A stretch of DNA of 44,055 nt from Thermofontimicrobium_A sp034505795 (GCA_034505795.1 JAPDQM010000024.1:1-44055), one strand, 5' to 3'; numbered from the stretch's first letter, positions 1 to 9,188 are shown. The notes: generated by a model not told the origin, from the letters alone. Translations and numbers: made by a program.

Positions 1-111
1 GAATTAATTTTTCTGAATTCCAATTTAGGGAATCTGACAGTTGGCCAATAGCGGGATTAATGGGTATTAAAGCATCCGCAAAAATAGAATTTACCACCCA
101 GCCACCTGCAT

Positions 112-174
112 ACTGCCGACTGAAGACTGCTGACTGAAGACTGATTACTGATCACTGGCAACTGGCATACTGGC
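112..174. repeat. Degenerate heptamer tandem repeat (ACTGNNN, about 9 units)
   Basis: Nine consecutive 7-bp units share the core ACTG (for example ACTGAAG, ACTGCTG, ACTGAAG, ACTGATT, ACTGGCA), the last being slightly out of register. The array runs into the 3' end of the neighbouring minus-strand heavy-metal-binding gene, so the last residues of that protein (ASMPVASDQ) are encoded by repeat units. It resembles the short tandem heptamer repeats known from intergenic regions of other bacteria. No function is evident. Confidence 0.75.
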
Positions 175-489
175 CTTATACCCCGTCTCATTGATCGCCG
201 CCACCAGTTGATCCAGCGAAATTTTGCTGCTATCGTACTTCACATGGGCAATAGCCTTCTGGTGATCCGCCTTGATTTCGATGACCCCTGCCTTGCGAAT
301 GACCTCCGTCTCGATATGATGCTCACAACTGCCGCAGGTCATGCCCTGAACGGGGATGGTGACTTCGGTGATAACAGTTTGGCGCTGCTTTTTAGAGTCC
401 GTACGATTGTTACACGATAAAACGCCCATGAAAATGCAGATCACGCAGCTCATGAAAAAAATGCTTTTGGGGGAATGCATAAATACCAT
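145..489 (-). CDS. Heavy-metal-associated (HMA) domain lipoprotein, MerP-like
   Basis: The protein has about 114 residues. The N-terminus is hydrophobic and ends in a lipobox-like V-L-S-C, so it is probably a membrane-anchored, periplasm-facing lipoprotein. The rest is one HMA domain with the metal-binding motif GMTCGSC followed by the typical beta-alpha-beta pattern ending in INETGYKA. HMA domains bind Cu(I), Hg(II), Zn(II) or similar soft ions and pass them to transporters; the sequence does not tell which metal. The ATG at 489 is chosen because AAAGGG lies just upstream; an in-frame ATG at 504 has no ribosome-binding site. A good sigma70-type promoter lies upstream. No efflux ATPase is adjacent, so its partner is unknown. 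The C-terminus is encoded by a tandem repeat. Confidence 0.85.
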   Translation of the reverse strand: MVFMHSPKSIFFMSCVICIFMGVLSCNNRTDSKKQRQTVITEVTIPVQGMTCGSCEHHIETEVIRKAGVIEIKADHQKAIAHVKYDSSKISLDQLVAAINETGYKASMPVASDQ

Positions 490-545
490 TTTCCCTTTCT
501 CCATGAAAAAATGGCTTAACCTGTTGAACTCAATTTTGGTTTTTT

Positions 546-574
546 ATTTTATCAAATTAATACAAAATTGTCAA
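546..574 (-). promoter_or_regulatory. Sigma70-type promoter for the HMA lipoprotein gene
   Basis: On the minus strand TTGACA (569-574) and TAAAAT (546-551) are separated by exactly 17 bp in an AT-rich stretch. This places the transcription start near 539, about 50 bp upstream of the HMA gene start. Confidence 0.7.
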
Positions 575-855
575 GCAATATTTTTTATTTTGGATTTTAT
601 CTGACTGTGGAGTGGTTTCTATGCTAATGACGAATTGGTTCTCGGATTTCCATTCACGTACTGTCATTCATGCGAATGCAGGAATCTTACCGACAGAGTG
701 ATGCTTGCATTCGTAGGCATAACATGATGGCAAATACTAAAACCATTTCAGATTAAGGATAGAACATACAAAGGAAAATATATGAATCACAATTTCAATC
801 AATGCAGCAAATACTCATCGCTTTGAACCTGTAATCATGGGCTCTAATATCTCAT
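575..855. other. Intergenic stretch without a recognisable gene
   Basis: No convincing reading frame is seen between the HMA gene promoter and the DUF1648 gene. The only structure is a short imperfect inverted repeat (ATTCATGC at 666-673 against GCAGGAAT at 678-685, one mismatch). It looks like a decayed copy of the widespread intergenic palindromes of the type TCATTCCnGC...GCnGGAAT. Confidence 0.4.
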
Positions 856-1389
856 TCACGAACGGTTTGTATTTGAAAATCCTGGTGGAACCTTCTGAAA
901 TCGCTTAAAAAGATGATAGATCATATATGTGACCGTTAGAAAATAGATGGCAATAGCGAACCAAAAATTATGGGTGAATTTGCCCGATGAGATGTTCGCT
1001 TGATAGACCAGATTAAACACCACGGTGATAAGTAGGAGGGTTACATTGCTCAGCCAGATAAGGAAGCTGGCTATCGAGTCCAATGTTTGCTTTTTGCGTT
1101 CCGCCGCCAGCCAATAGGTTTTGTGCGGCAAGTTGATGGTTGAAGGCGGCAGCTTATAAACGAGCCAGCTTAGGGACTGAAACAGCAATGCCATAATCAG
1201 GACTACTGCAATGTTCGAAATCAGCATACTGTTCTTGTCTGCCCATCGATCTGGCTGGAGCATCAAGTTGTAATGCGACGCAATACGATCCGGCAGGATT
1301 GGAGAATAATACATGACTTGAACAATCGCCAGTAGCACCAGAGCGACGGTGACAACTGTGCCAAGCCTTTTTTGTTCGAAAATGATCAT
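856..1389 (-). CDS. DUF1648 / SdpI-like integral membrane protein
   Basis: The protein has 177 residues and four predicted membrane segments. The region after the first segment contains LPDRIASHYN...PDRWADK, which matches the DUF1648 signature seen in SdpI-type immunity and signalling proteins. The start overlaps the regulatory space of the upstream EamA gene: AGGA followed by the ATG at 1389 lies only a few bases past the EamA stop, so the pair is probably translationally coupled. SdpI in Bacillus protects against the SdpC toxin and controls SdpR; there is no sign of such partners here, so the role is unknown. Confidence 0.8.
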   Translation of the reverse strand: MIIFEQKRLGTVVTVALVLLAIVQVMYYSPILPDRIASHYNLMLQPDRWADKNSMLISNIAVVLIMALLFQSLSWLVYKLPPSTINLPHKTYWLAAERKKQTLDSIASFLIWLSNVTLLLITVVFNLVYQANISSGKFTHNFWFAIAIYFLTVTYMIYHLFKRFQKVPPGFSNTNRS

Positions 1390-1393
1390 CGTT

Positions 1394-1819
1394 CTATCCT
1401 ACGGTTAACAATACAATGCCCCCAACGGTTAGCAAAATTCCCAGAACTGTTTTGATGGTAATCGGTTCACTGGCCAAAACAAATCCCAACAGGGCTCCAA
1501 AAAGGGGAGAGGTAAAAGCGATCGGCAGCACGCGACTGAGCGGTGCACCTTTGATAGCCATATAAAACAACAGCAAACCGACCGAACCAGCCAACACACC
1601 TCCGCCGATAACCAGATACAATAGCGCTTTCGGACCAGCGTTGGGAATCGTTTTCCACTGCGGATAACTGACCAGCGATAAAATGATCAGCGCCACAAAG
1701 GTACGAATAGTTATTCCCACCTGTGGCGAAAGATTGCCCATCAACAATCCTTTCTTTTCAAAATAGCTACCAACCCCCCAGGCGATAGCTGTGAATAATG
1801 CCAATAGCTGTGGTTTCAT
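1394..1819 (-). CDS. Small EamA-family (DMT superfamily) transporter, single-domain
   Basis: At 141 residues this is one EamA module of about five membrane helices, half the size of the usual two-module transporters, so it probably acts as a dimer. Typical features are the start AIAWGVGSYFEKKGL, the loop SYPQW, and the terminal segment with ASEPITIKTVLGILLTVGGIVLL. Members of this superfamily export or import metabolites and drugs; the substrate is not predictable. It is followed after 4 bp by the DUF1648 membrane protein, suggesting a two-gene unit. Confidence 0.85.
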   Translation of the reverse strand: MKPQLLALFTAIAWGVGSYFEKKGLLMGNLSPQVGITIRTFVALIILSLVSYPQWKTIPNAGPKALLYLVIGGGVLAGSVGLLLFYMAIKGAPLSRVLPIAFTSPLFGALLGFVLASEPITIKTVLGILLTVGGIVLLTVG

Positions 1820-1884
1820 TGGGCTCCTTTGATTCGATACCTCGTCTTGGATAATAGAAAATTCAAAGGTGGCTGCCGATTGAC

Positions 1885-3147
1885 CTAAATCACTCCGTGC
1901 TTACGCCCCACCTTCTCAAACGCAGCGATCGCCTTATCGATCTGTTCCCGAGTATGAGCAGCGGAAATTTGCACCCGAATTCGGGATTGACCCCTTGGTA
2001 CCACTGGGAAGAAAAATCCAATAACGTAAATTCCCTCTTCATAGAGGTCCCTGGCCATCATTTGAGAGAGCTGGGCATCGTTTTCGAATTTGCGCAACAG
2101 AATCGGCACGATGGGGTGGACGCCAGGATTGATGTCGAAACCCAGTTTGGTCATCTGCTGTCGGAAATAGGCGGTATTTTCCATCAGCTTGAGCCGCAGA
2201 TCATCGCTTTTCATGATTAGATCAAAAGCAGCCAGCGACGCGCCAACGATGACTGGAGCGACGGTATTGGAGAAAAGGTATGGTCGCGATTTCTGCCGCA
2301 AAATTTCAATTATCTCCTTCCGGCCAGTGGTAAAACCACCCGAAGCGCCGCCCATGGCTTTGCCCAATGTTGACGTAATTATATCCACCTTACCAAGGAC
2401 GCCACAATATTCAATTGAGCCGCGTCCGGTTTTGCCGAAAAAACCGGTCGCATGGGAATCATCGACCATAACCAAAGCATCATATTCGCTGGCCAGCCGA
2501 ACGATCTCCTGCAAATTAGCAATATCTCCATCCATCGAGAACACCCCGTCAGTGACAATAATGATGTTTCTTGCTGGCACCGGTTCGCGGCCCAGACCAG
2601 GCCCATCCCAAATGTCCATGCCTTCGCGGGCCTTTTTGAGCATCTCTTCCAGCGATTGCATATTCGAGTGATCATAGATAAATCGCTTGGCTTTGCACAA
2701 GCGAATGCCGTCGATGATGCTAGCGTGATTCAGAGCATCCGTTACGATGGCATCTTCTGCGCCCAGCAAGCTCTCGAACACTCCGCCATTAGCATCCCAG
2801 CATGATGAGTAGAGAATCGTATCTTCGGTTTCATAAAATTCCGAAATTCTCTTTTCCAATTTTTTATGCAATTCTTGTGTACCGCAAATGAACCGCACCG
2901 ATGCCAGGCCCAGACCATATTTATCTAAAGTCTGATGGGCCGCTTCAATGAGTTCGGGATGGTTGGCCAGGCCAAGGTAATTGTTGGCACAAAAATTCAA
3001 CACCTCTCTGGCTTCCGATCCTGCCGGGAAGGAAACACTGATATTCGGTTTTTGGTCCGATAAAATAATCCGTTCTTCTTTGAACAGTCCGGCTTCTTTG
3101 ATCTTGATGATTTCCTGTCGGAAATCATATTTGATGCGTTGGTACAT
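1885..3147 (-). CDS. kbl: Glycine C-acetyltransferase (2-amino-3-ketobutyrate CoA ligase)
   Basis: This PLP-dependent alpha-oxoamine synthase interconverts glycine plus acetyl-CoA and 2-amino-3-ketobutyrate; it forms the second step of threonine breakdown with threonine dehydrogenase. Recognisable parts are NFCANNYLGLANHPE near the N-terminus, GSRFICGT-like SVRFICGTQELH, DDSHATGF (near residue 230), and the PLP lysine in TSTLGKAMGGASGG (K263). The ATG at 3147 is preferred over an in-frame codon five residues upstream because AGGAG sits 5 bp before it, giving 420 residues. That is some 20 longer than typical Kbl, mainly from an inserted loop around GMDIWDGPGLGREP. No tdh gene is adjacent. The closely related KBL/AONS family makes other acyl groups possible, but Kbl is by far the best fit. 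Confidence 0.93.
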   Translation of the reverse strand: MYQRIKYDFRQEIIKIKEAGLFKEERIILSDQKPNISVSFPAGSEAREVLNFCANNYLGLANHPELIEAAHQTLDKYGLGLASVRFICGTQELHKKLEKRISEFYETEDTILYSSCWDANGGVFESLLGAEDAIVTDALNHASIIDGIRLCKAKRFIYDHSNMQSLEEMLKKAREGMDIWDGPGLGREPVPARNIIIVTDGVFSMDGDIANLQEIVRLASEYDALVMVDDSHATGFFGKTGRGSIEYCGVLGKVDIITSTLGKAMGGASGGFTTGRKEIIEILRQKSRPYLFSNTVAPVIVGASLAAFDLIMKSDDLRLKLMENTAYFRQQMTKLGFDINPGVHPIVPILLRKFENDAQLSQMMARDLYEEGIYVIGFFFPVVPRGQSRIRVQISAAHTREQIDKAIAAFEKVGRKHGVI

Positions 3148-3445
3148 GATTTCTCCTAACATTAAAGCAAAAAAAATTCAATAGAGCGAATTTAGCTACC
3201 ATTAAAACTGACTGGTTGAATAAACAAAATTCCGTCCCGAAAAGGAGGGTAGAATAATCAGATCTATAAACATACTATTACAACCGGAATAAAGCTTTGA
3301 TTTGGTAATGCAACTGGCTTGTTTAATCAAGCTTGGAGCAATGGCATCCTTAATAGCATGACATCCTTTTAGTAATGGGTCATTCAAATATCCAGTTAAA
3401 TATAGGCAATGAAAGTTTAATTTTCAATAAAAAATTTTTGGATCA

Positions 3446-4126
3446 TCACTCGAACTGCATCCGGATTTCATAAAAAATATTCGAATCATCGATTTCTATT
3501 ATGATTGGTTCAATAGCCAATTTTGAGGTCAAGCAATATAAATCGCTGCTGCTAAAAGTCGTCGCTCAATGGCCATCATTTCAAATTATTATTTCTATCG
3601 CCGGCTTTTTCTCCATTGATCTTACCGATAAATCCAGCATTGGCTCGTTGCCGAAACCATGGGAATTGCTACTCCCAAATTTTCTCAGAATAGCTGGCAA
3701 GGGAATGATACCACCAGGATGCATAAATTTCAGTGCTTCATGAATGAATTGGCGATGATCAACTTTAAACGCGGAAATGCCATTTTGAATACAGATAATC
3801 CCATCAGACTGCTGATCGCGAAAACCAAGCTTAATGGCAGTCATGGCAAAAAGTTTGACAGAATTTGAAAGGCTTAAAAAATCGCGAGCCATTTTGAGGC
3901 TGGCCAGCGAGGTATTAATTCCAAAAATGGCGTGTGCTCTCCAGGCGATGCATTCGACCACTCGGCCATGGCCATAGCCCAATGCCAGATCCTTATCATT
4001 TGGCTTGAAAGTTGAAGGCACAAAAGCCATTTCTGTTAACAAATATGGCTGAATACGAGGGGACGCTATTTTATAAACCTGGCGGAGCTGATCGGCGGAA
4101 AGCTTCTGAGTAACATAATCATTCAA
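3446..4126 (-). pseudogene. Decayed class I SAM-dependent methyltransferase
   Basis: The first 140 or so residues read as an intact methyltransferase N-terminus: a helix with LRQVYKIASPRIQPYL, the SAM-binding motif LALGYGHGRV, an acidic second strand FGINTSLASLKMA, and the family-typical ICIQNGISAFKVD followed by HPGGII. Near 3705 the frame breaks. The expected continuation (SYSEKIWE, then FRQRANAGFIGKINGEKAGD) is found in another frame, interrupted by an in-frame TAG. A second shift near 3577 and an in-frame TGA lead to a third segment (ATTFSSSDLYCLTSKLAIEP...EIRMQFE) ending at the stop 3446-3448. All three segments together make one normal-length gene. At least two frameshifts plus two stops argue for a real pseudogene rather than one sequencing error. 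Confidence 0.8.
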
Positions 4127-4166
4127 TCGCCATAGCCATCATTTCATTTACCCCAATCGAGTGATA

Positions 4167-5120
4167 TTAATTATGAGCGACGAAAAAATAATCCGCCTCC
4201 AGCGTTGCCAATCCCACTTGCGATTTTCCCCCGTTGAGATAACTACCATAGGCTTCCCAGCGAGCTGAACCGCCACCATAGCCCTCATACCAGAGATAAT
4301 AAATGCCGTTGATCTTTTCCACTGTTGTGAACCAGATGGCGCCTTCATCCCATTCACCAGCTTCGCCTCGTGCAAAGATCGGGTTGCCATGGTATTTTTC
4401 CCAGTGAATCAAATCTTCGGAAGTGGCCAGACCTGCATGTGCGGGATAATCGTCGTAACGGTCAGAACCACAGTAGATCATGTAGTATCGCTTGCCCTCT
4501 CTAAAAATGCGCGGCGTTTCTACGGTATGGCAATCCCAACTGCCTTCAGGTCCGGTCGGAAGCACCGGAGCGGGTGAGTATTTTTCAAACCGAAAACCAT
4601 CCAGAGAAGTAGCCAGGTGAATTTCAAAGCCCCGACCCTGGCGGCCCGGCTGCCAATAATACAGGTAAAAAAGGCCATCTTTGACCACAATTTCCGGTCC
4701 GCCACCAATGACGACAGGATTGTTCTCATATTTTTTAAAATGAATCCCATCATCAGAAGTGGCCAGGCAGATGGATCGGTCGCAGGTGGGACAGACTGCA
4801 GAATAATAGAGAAAAACTGTTCCATTGACTCGAACGGTAGCGGGATCGAGCACATGGATCGCATCGGGTTCGCCCAGAGCTCCTACATCGATGACCGGCT
4901 CAGGCAGGATATGCCACGTCTTCCCATCGAATTGACTCTTGTCGATGGTCGCAAGCCCGATGCGGTCATGGCCACCCTGCTGGCCTCGAAAATATAAATA
5001 AAATTGGTCGCCCAAGTCCAGCAAATCGGGATTGGCCGTTTGCGCCTCCATCCAGGTGCCCGGTCGAGCGGGAAGAATCGGATTCTGGGCGCATCTACGC
5101 CATTGAAATGGTTGAGGCAT
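4167..5120 (-). CDS. Five-bladed beta-propeller glycosidase-like protein (GH43/GH130-type fold)
   Basis: The 317-residue protein consists of five repeats, each with a pattern like IGLAT-S-DG-HFEKY-NPV. This is the signature of the five-bladed propeller shared by GH32, GH43, GH62, GH68 and GH130 enzymes. The conserved early N-P-I-L and N-P-D-L pieces and the GPEIV and E-P-D-A motifs supply plausible active-site acids, but I cannot assign a family or substrate. There is no signal peptide, so it probably acts in the cytoplasm on short sugars. The ATG at 5120 is chosen because a perfect GGAGGT lies 6 bp upstream; the open frame itself extends 24 codons further. It lies 65 bp downstream of nfnAB in the same direction. 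Confidence 0.75.
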   Translation of the reverse strand: MPQPFQWRRCAQNPILPARPGTWMEAQTANPDLLDLGDQFYLYFRGQQGGHDRIGLATIDKSQFDGKTWHILPEPVIDVGALGEPDAIHVLDPATVRVNGTVFLYYSAVCPTCDRSICLATSDDGIHFKKYENNPVVIGGGPEIVVKDGLFYLYYWQPGRQGRGFEIHLATSLDGFRFEKYSPAPVLPTGPEGSWDCHTVETPRIFREGKRYYMIYCGSDRYDDYPAHAGLATSEDLIHWEKYHGNPIFARGEAGEWDEGAIWFTTVEKINGIYYLWYEGYGGGSARWEAYGSYLNGGKSQVGLATLEADYFFVAHN

Positions 5121-5185
5121 CGAATGACCTCCAAAGCCTGGGATAAAAATCGGGTGATGCAATGCCGGCTGCCCGAGCTGCCGGC

Positions 5186-7444
5186 TTACCATTTTCCGTC
5201 TTTTAGATACTGATCAATGGCCACGGCTGCTTTTTTGCCGGCACCCATTGCCAAAATCACGGTAGCTGCACCGGTCACAATATCACCGCCAGCAAAAACG
5301 CCTTTCTTGCTCGTTTTTCCAGTCTCGGGGTCAGCGATAATATTGCCCCACTTGGTCAATTGCAGATCAGTGGTGTTTTTCGTTAATAATGGATTGGGTC
5401 CCTGGCCGATGGCCGAAATCACTACTTCAACTTCGAGCACGAATTCCGAGCCCGGGACCGGAATTGGCTTGCGGCGGCCTGAAGCATCCGGCTCACCCAA
5501 TTCCATGCGGATGCATTCGATTCCTTTGACCCAGCCATTTTCATCGCCAATAATGCGAACGGGATTGGTCAACAGCCGCAACTCGATCCCTTCCTCCTCC
5601 GCGTTGACAACCTCCTCGGCGCGGGCTGGCATTTCCGTACGGGAGCGGCGATAAACCAGGTAGACATGGTCGGCGCCCAGTCGTTTGGCCACACGGGCGG
5701 CATCCATGGCCACATTCCCACCGCCGACAACCGCTACGCGATCGGCGACTCGGATCGGAGTATCGTACTCCGGAAAGAGATAGGATTTCATTAAATTGTT
5801 TCGAGTGAGAAATTCGTTAGCTGAATAAACGCCATTCAAATTTTCCCCAGGGATACCCAAAAAATAGGGCAGCCCGGCGCCAGTTCCGATGAACACAGCA
5901 TCATAGCCGCTATTCAATAATTCATCCACTGACATGGTTTGACCAATGATGACATTGGTCTTGATTTCAGCCCCCAATTGACGGACATAATCGACTTCTA
6001 CCTGGACGATACTTTTGGGTAGTCGGAATTCGGGGATGCCATAGACCAATACCCCCCCGGCTTTGTGCAACGCTTCAAAAACCGTCACCGCATGACCCAT
6101 TTTAGCCAGATCGCCAGCAACGGTCAGGCCGGCAGGTCCCGCACCAATCACTGCCACCCTCTTGCCCGTTCGCGGGGGGATGGCAGGCACCCGAATGTCA
6201 CCCTGCGAAAACTCATAATCCGCAGCAAAACGCTCCAGGCGGCCAATGGCGATTGGCTGGCCTTTTTTCTGCAGGACACAGACCTTCTCGCATTGTTCCT
6301 CCTGGGGACAGACTCGTCCGCAGATGGCTGGCAGATTGTTCTTCTCTTTGATCTTATGAATCGCCCCCATAAAATCGCCTTCTCTAATCCGGGCAATGAA
6401 ATCCGGAATCTCGATCCCCACCGGACAACCATCGACGCAAGGTCTTTTTTTGCACTGCAAACAGCGAGAGGCTTCGCGGCGAGCCTGCTCGCGGGAATAG
6501 CCCAGCGCCACCTCATCGAAATTTTGAATTCGGATTTTTGGCGCTTGCATGGGCATGGGCTCGCGTACCTTCACCTTGCGCAGCGCCTCTTCCTCCTCCC
6601 ATAGCTTGCATTGGTGGTGCCACAATGCCCGACGCTCCTCTCGTTCATACATTTTTTGGCGCAGCAGCAATTCATCGAACTTCACCTGATGGGCATCAAA
6701 CTCGGGACCATCCACACAGACGAATTTCACCTCTTCGCCGATTGTTGCACGGCACCCGCCGCACATGCCAGTGCCATCCACCATGATGGAATTGAGACTG
6801 ACGATGGTTTTGATCTGATGCGGGCGGGTGACTTCAGCCACTGCTTTCATCATGATCACTGGGCCAATGGCAATGACCTCATGAATCGGAATTTGTTGCT
6901 GGATTAATTGTTTTAGCTCATTAGTAACAAAACCATGGCGGCCATAGGTGCCGTCATCGGTGGTCACAAATAGTTGATCGCTGACCGCCCTCATTTCCGA
7001 TTCCAGAATCAACACCTCTTTGGTCCTGGCACCGATGATTGAAATTACTTTATTGCCTGCTTCGTGTAAAGCCTTTGCAATAGGAAGAACCGGCGCAATG
7101 CCCACTCCGCCGCCGATGCAGACGACAGTCCCAAATTTTTCGATATGACTGGCTTTGCCCAATGGACCCACCACATCCAAAATCGCCTCACCTTGCTGGA
7201 ATTTATCGAGCTTGCGGGTGGAGGTGCCTACCACTTGAAAAATAACGGTGATGGTTCCTTGCTCGCTATCATGATCAGCTACGGTGAGCGGAATGCGTTC
7301 GGCATAATCATCCGCCCGTAATACCACAAATTGCCCGGCTTTGACACGCTTGGCGATGTCAGGAGCATACAATTTGAACCATGTCAGCCCCGGTGCTAAT
7401 TGCCTGCGTTCAACGATTTCATTGATCTTATAATGATGTACCAT
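5186..7444 (-). CDS. nfnAB: Fused NfnA-NfnB: NADH-dependent ferredoxin:NADP+ oxidoreductase / glutamate synthase small-subunit-like
   Basis: Two subunits that are usually separate are joined in one chain of 752 residues. The first 265 residues resemble the FAD/NAD-binding NfnA (dihydroorotate dehydrogenase PyrK-like), with GGGVGIAPVLP for NAD and a cluster motif DGTGMCGGC...C that fits the Asp/three-Cys [2Fe-2S] site of NfnA. After a charged linker follows the NfnB/GltD-like half: Cys-rich RCLQCKKRPCVDGCP and CGRVCPQEEQCEKVC for two [4Fe-4S] clusters, the FAD motif IGAGPAGL and the NADPH motif GGGNVAMDAARVA. Nfn enzymes bifurcate electrons between NADPH, NADH and ferredoxin in anaerobes. The ATG at 7444 has GAGAGG just upstream; a GTG four codons earlier is the alternative. 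No glutamate synthase large subunit is nearby, which favours the Nfn role over glutamate synthesis. Confidence 0.88.
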   Translation of the reverse strand: MVHHYKINEIVERRQLAPGLTWFKLYAPDIAKRVKAGQFVVLRADDYAERIPLTVADHDSEQGTITVIFQVVGTSTRKLDKFQQGEAILDVVGPLGKASHIEKFGTVVCIGGGVGIAPVLPIAKALHEAGNKVISIIGARTKEVLILESEMRAVSDQLFVTTDDGTYGRHGFVTNELKQLIQQQIPIHEVIAIGPVIMMKAVAEVTRPHQIKTIVSLNSIMVDGTGMCGGCRATIGEEVKFVCVDGPEFDAHQVKFDELLLRQKMYEREERRALWHHQCKLWEEEEALRKVKVREPMPMQAPKIRIQNFDEVALGYSREQARREASRCLQCKKRPCVDGCPVGIEIPDFIARIREGDFMGAIHKIKEKNNLPAICGRVCPQEEQCEKVCVLQKKGQPIAIGRLERFAADYEFSQGDIRVPAIPPRTGKRVAVIGAGPAGLTVAGDLAKMGHAVTVFEALHKAGGVLVYGIPEFRLPKSIVQVEVDYVRQLGAEIKTNVIIGQTMSVDELLNSGYDAVFIGTGAGLPYFLGIPGENLNGVYSANEFLTRNNLMKSYLFPEYDTPIRVADRVAVVGGGNVAMDAARVAKRLGADHVYLVYRRSRTEMPARAEEVVNAEEEGIELRLLTNPVRIIGDENGWVKGIECIRMELGEPDASGRRKPIPVPGSEFVLEVEVVISAIGQGPNPLLTKNTTDLQLTKWGNIIADPETGKTSKKGVFAGGDIVTGAATVILAMGAGKKAAVAIDQYLKDGKW

Positions 7445-7688
7445 TTTTCCTCTCACTTGAATTGATTTATCAAAGTCTTTTTGAATAAAAAGTCAGACCT
7501 TGCTAACAACCTGATCCCAACGACATACTGATTGAAACACAGCTCCCTGCAAAATTCGAACACCTGATAGACATCCAATTGATTGGCTTTCCGAAGCAAT
7601 CAAATGAATGGCAAGATCGTCCTTGACAAATGTTTTCCAATTCCCTGAACCAGGTTTTGCCTTAGATTGGCAACTTGACTGCTAAAAA

Positions 7689-9188
7689 TTAGCTACACGA
7701 CCTGATTCCCCGCAAAGGAAACTTGATCACGAAGGTGGTTCCCTGGTTTAATCGGCTTTGCACGTCGATTCTCCCAAAATGCGATTCCACAATCTTTTTC
7801 ACGATGGAAAGGCCCAGGCCAGTTCCAGTGATGTAGCGGGTTTCTGGTCGGTTGACGCGATAAAAATCATCGAAAATGTGTGGCACATCGGCTTCATCGA
7901 TGCCAATACCACTGTCGGAGACTTCAATTTTTAAGCAATCATTATTCGCCTCCAGATGAATCGTCACCGTTCCCTGATCCACATTATATTTGATGGCGTT
8001 GGATACCAAGTTTGAGAACAATTGTTCCATTTCCGAGCGATCGGCCTCCAGCGGCGGGCATGAAGGAGGCAGGTCTAATTTGAGTTTAATTCCTCGCTCC
8101 CTTGCCTGCATTTCAAACAACCCAATCACGCTCCCAATAATCTGGCCGATGTCCAACAATTCTTTTTTCCGGACAACCCGCTGGGACTCCAAACGGGCAA
8201 TCTGCAATAAGTCGTTTACCAATTCCAGCAGAGCATGGGCACGCTGTTTGGCACGTTCCAGCATCTGCCGATTGAATTCCGCATTGCTGCCAGCGGCGCC
8301 ACTCAAATAGGCGCTCAAGAATCCCTCGATCGCCGATAATGGCGCGCGTAATTCATGCGCGACCATAGAGACAAACTGGGACTTCAGCCGATCGATCTCC
8401 TTGAGGCTGGTGATATCGCGCAAAATCGAAACCACGCCCAATTGATCCCCATTGTCGTCCCGGACCACAGAGATATTAGCCATCAACGTATGCGGTGTGG
8501 GTGCTGCCATTTCAATCTCTTCTGAAATGGTCGTGTATTTTGAAGCATCCGGCGCCGTTGCTTGCAAAATCAATTGCACCAATTCCGGCTGAGGTAAAAT
8601 CTGCTGAATGTGCTGGCCATGCTCGGGTTGCTGCGACAGGTTGAGCATTTTCAGAGCCATCGGGTTCCACAGAACCAGTTGCAGTTCCCGATTGATCACC
8701 AGCACCCCGTCGGCCATGGAGTTAACAATGGTCAGGAGCTTGGATTTTTCATTGACAATTTCCAGCAAGCGTCGATCCCGCTCTTCCAGCAGATGTTGGG
8801 TTTGCCGTCGCAGCCGTTGTCGCTCCAGCCCCCGATTGACCACTGCCAGCAATTGATCGGGCGAAAATGGTTTCGGAATATAATCATACGCTCCATGCTT
8901 CATTGCCTCCACTGCGGTTTCGATCGTGGCATAGCCGGTGATAACAATCACCAGAACATCCAAGTGTTGCTGCTGAATGGCGTCCATCAATTCCAGTCCG
9001 CCCATTACGGGCATCATTAAATCCACCAACATGAGGTCATACGTTTTTTGCTGCAGCAACGCCAAACCCTGTTTGCCGTCCTCGGCCTGGTCGACAAGAT
9101 ATCCCTCAGCAGCCAGAATGCGCCGGCAACCTTCGCGAATCCCTCGCTCATCATCCACCACCAAAATATTTGCCACTTCATTGCTCAT
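7689..9188 (-). CDS. Hybrid response regulator - PAS - sensor histidine kinase
   Basis: A receiver domain comes first (about residues 7-120: acidic pair D12-D13, phosphorylation site D56 in LVDLMMP, T84, K106). It is followed by a coiled linker, a PAS domain (about 150-260), a HisKA helix with the phosphoryl-acceptor H278 in MVAHELRAP, and a complete ATPase domain (N box SNLVSNAIKYN, DSGIGI, TGLGLSI). There are no membrane segments, so it is a soluble kinase whose activity is probably switched by phosphorylation of its own receiver. It sits in a run of signalling genes with the lone receiver and the FeFe-hydrogenase-like kinase upstream, and with nfnAB downstream, suggesting a redox-related phosphorelay. 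No DNA-binding output domain is encoded in this cluster. Confidence 0.9.
   Translation of the reverse strand: MSNEVANILVVDDERGIREGCRRILAAEGYLVDQAEDGKQGLALLQQKTYDLMLVDLMMPVMGGLELMDAIQQQHLDVLVIVITGYATIETAVEAMKHGAYDYIPKPFSPDQLLAVVNRGLERQRLRRQTQHLLEERDRRLLEIVNEKSKLLTIVNSMADGVLVINRELQLVLWNPMALKMLNLSQQPEHGQHIQQILPQPELVQLILQATAPDASKYTTISEEIEMAAPTPHTLMANISVVRDDNGDQLGVVSILRDITSLKEIDRLKSQFVSMVAHELRAPLSAIEGFLSAYLSGAAGSNAEFNRQMLERAKQRAHALLELVNDLLQIARLESQRVVRKKELLDIGQIIGSVIGLFEMQARERGIKLKLDLPPSCPPLEADRSEMEQLFSNLVSNAIKYNVDQGTVTIHLEANNDCLKIEVSDSGIGIDEADVPHIFDDFYRVNRPETRYITGTGLGLSIVKKIVESHFGRIDVQSRLNQGTTFVIKFPLRGIRSCS

Noticed and set aside
3202..3387. A 61-codon minus-strand frame between kbl and the methyltransferase pseudogene
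   Set aside because: No ribosome-binding site, no recognisable motif and a composition like translated non-coding AT-rich DNA.
5186..7444. Dihydroorotate dehydrogenase electron-transfer subunit or glutamate synthase
   Set aside because: Each half is similar to one of these, but no pyrD or gltB large subunit is near, and the fused NfnA-NfnB order with its cluster motifs fits Nfn better.
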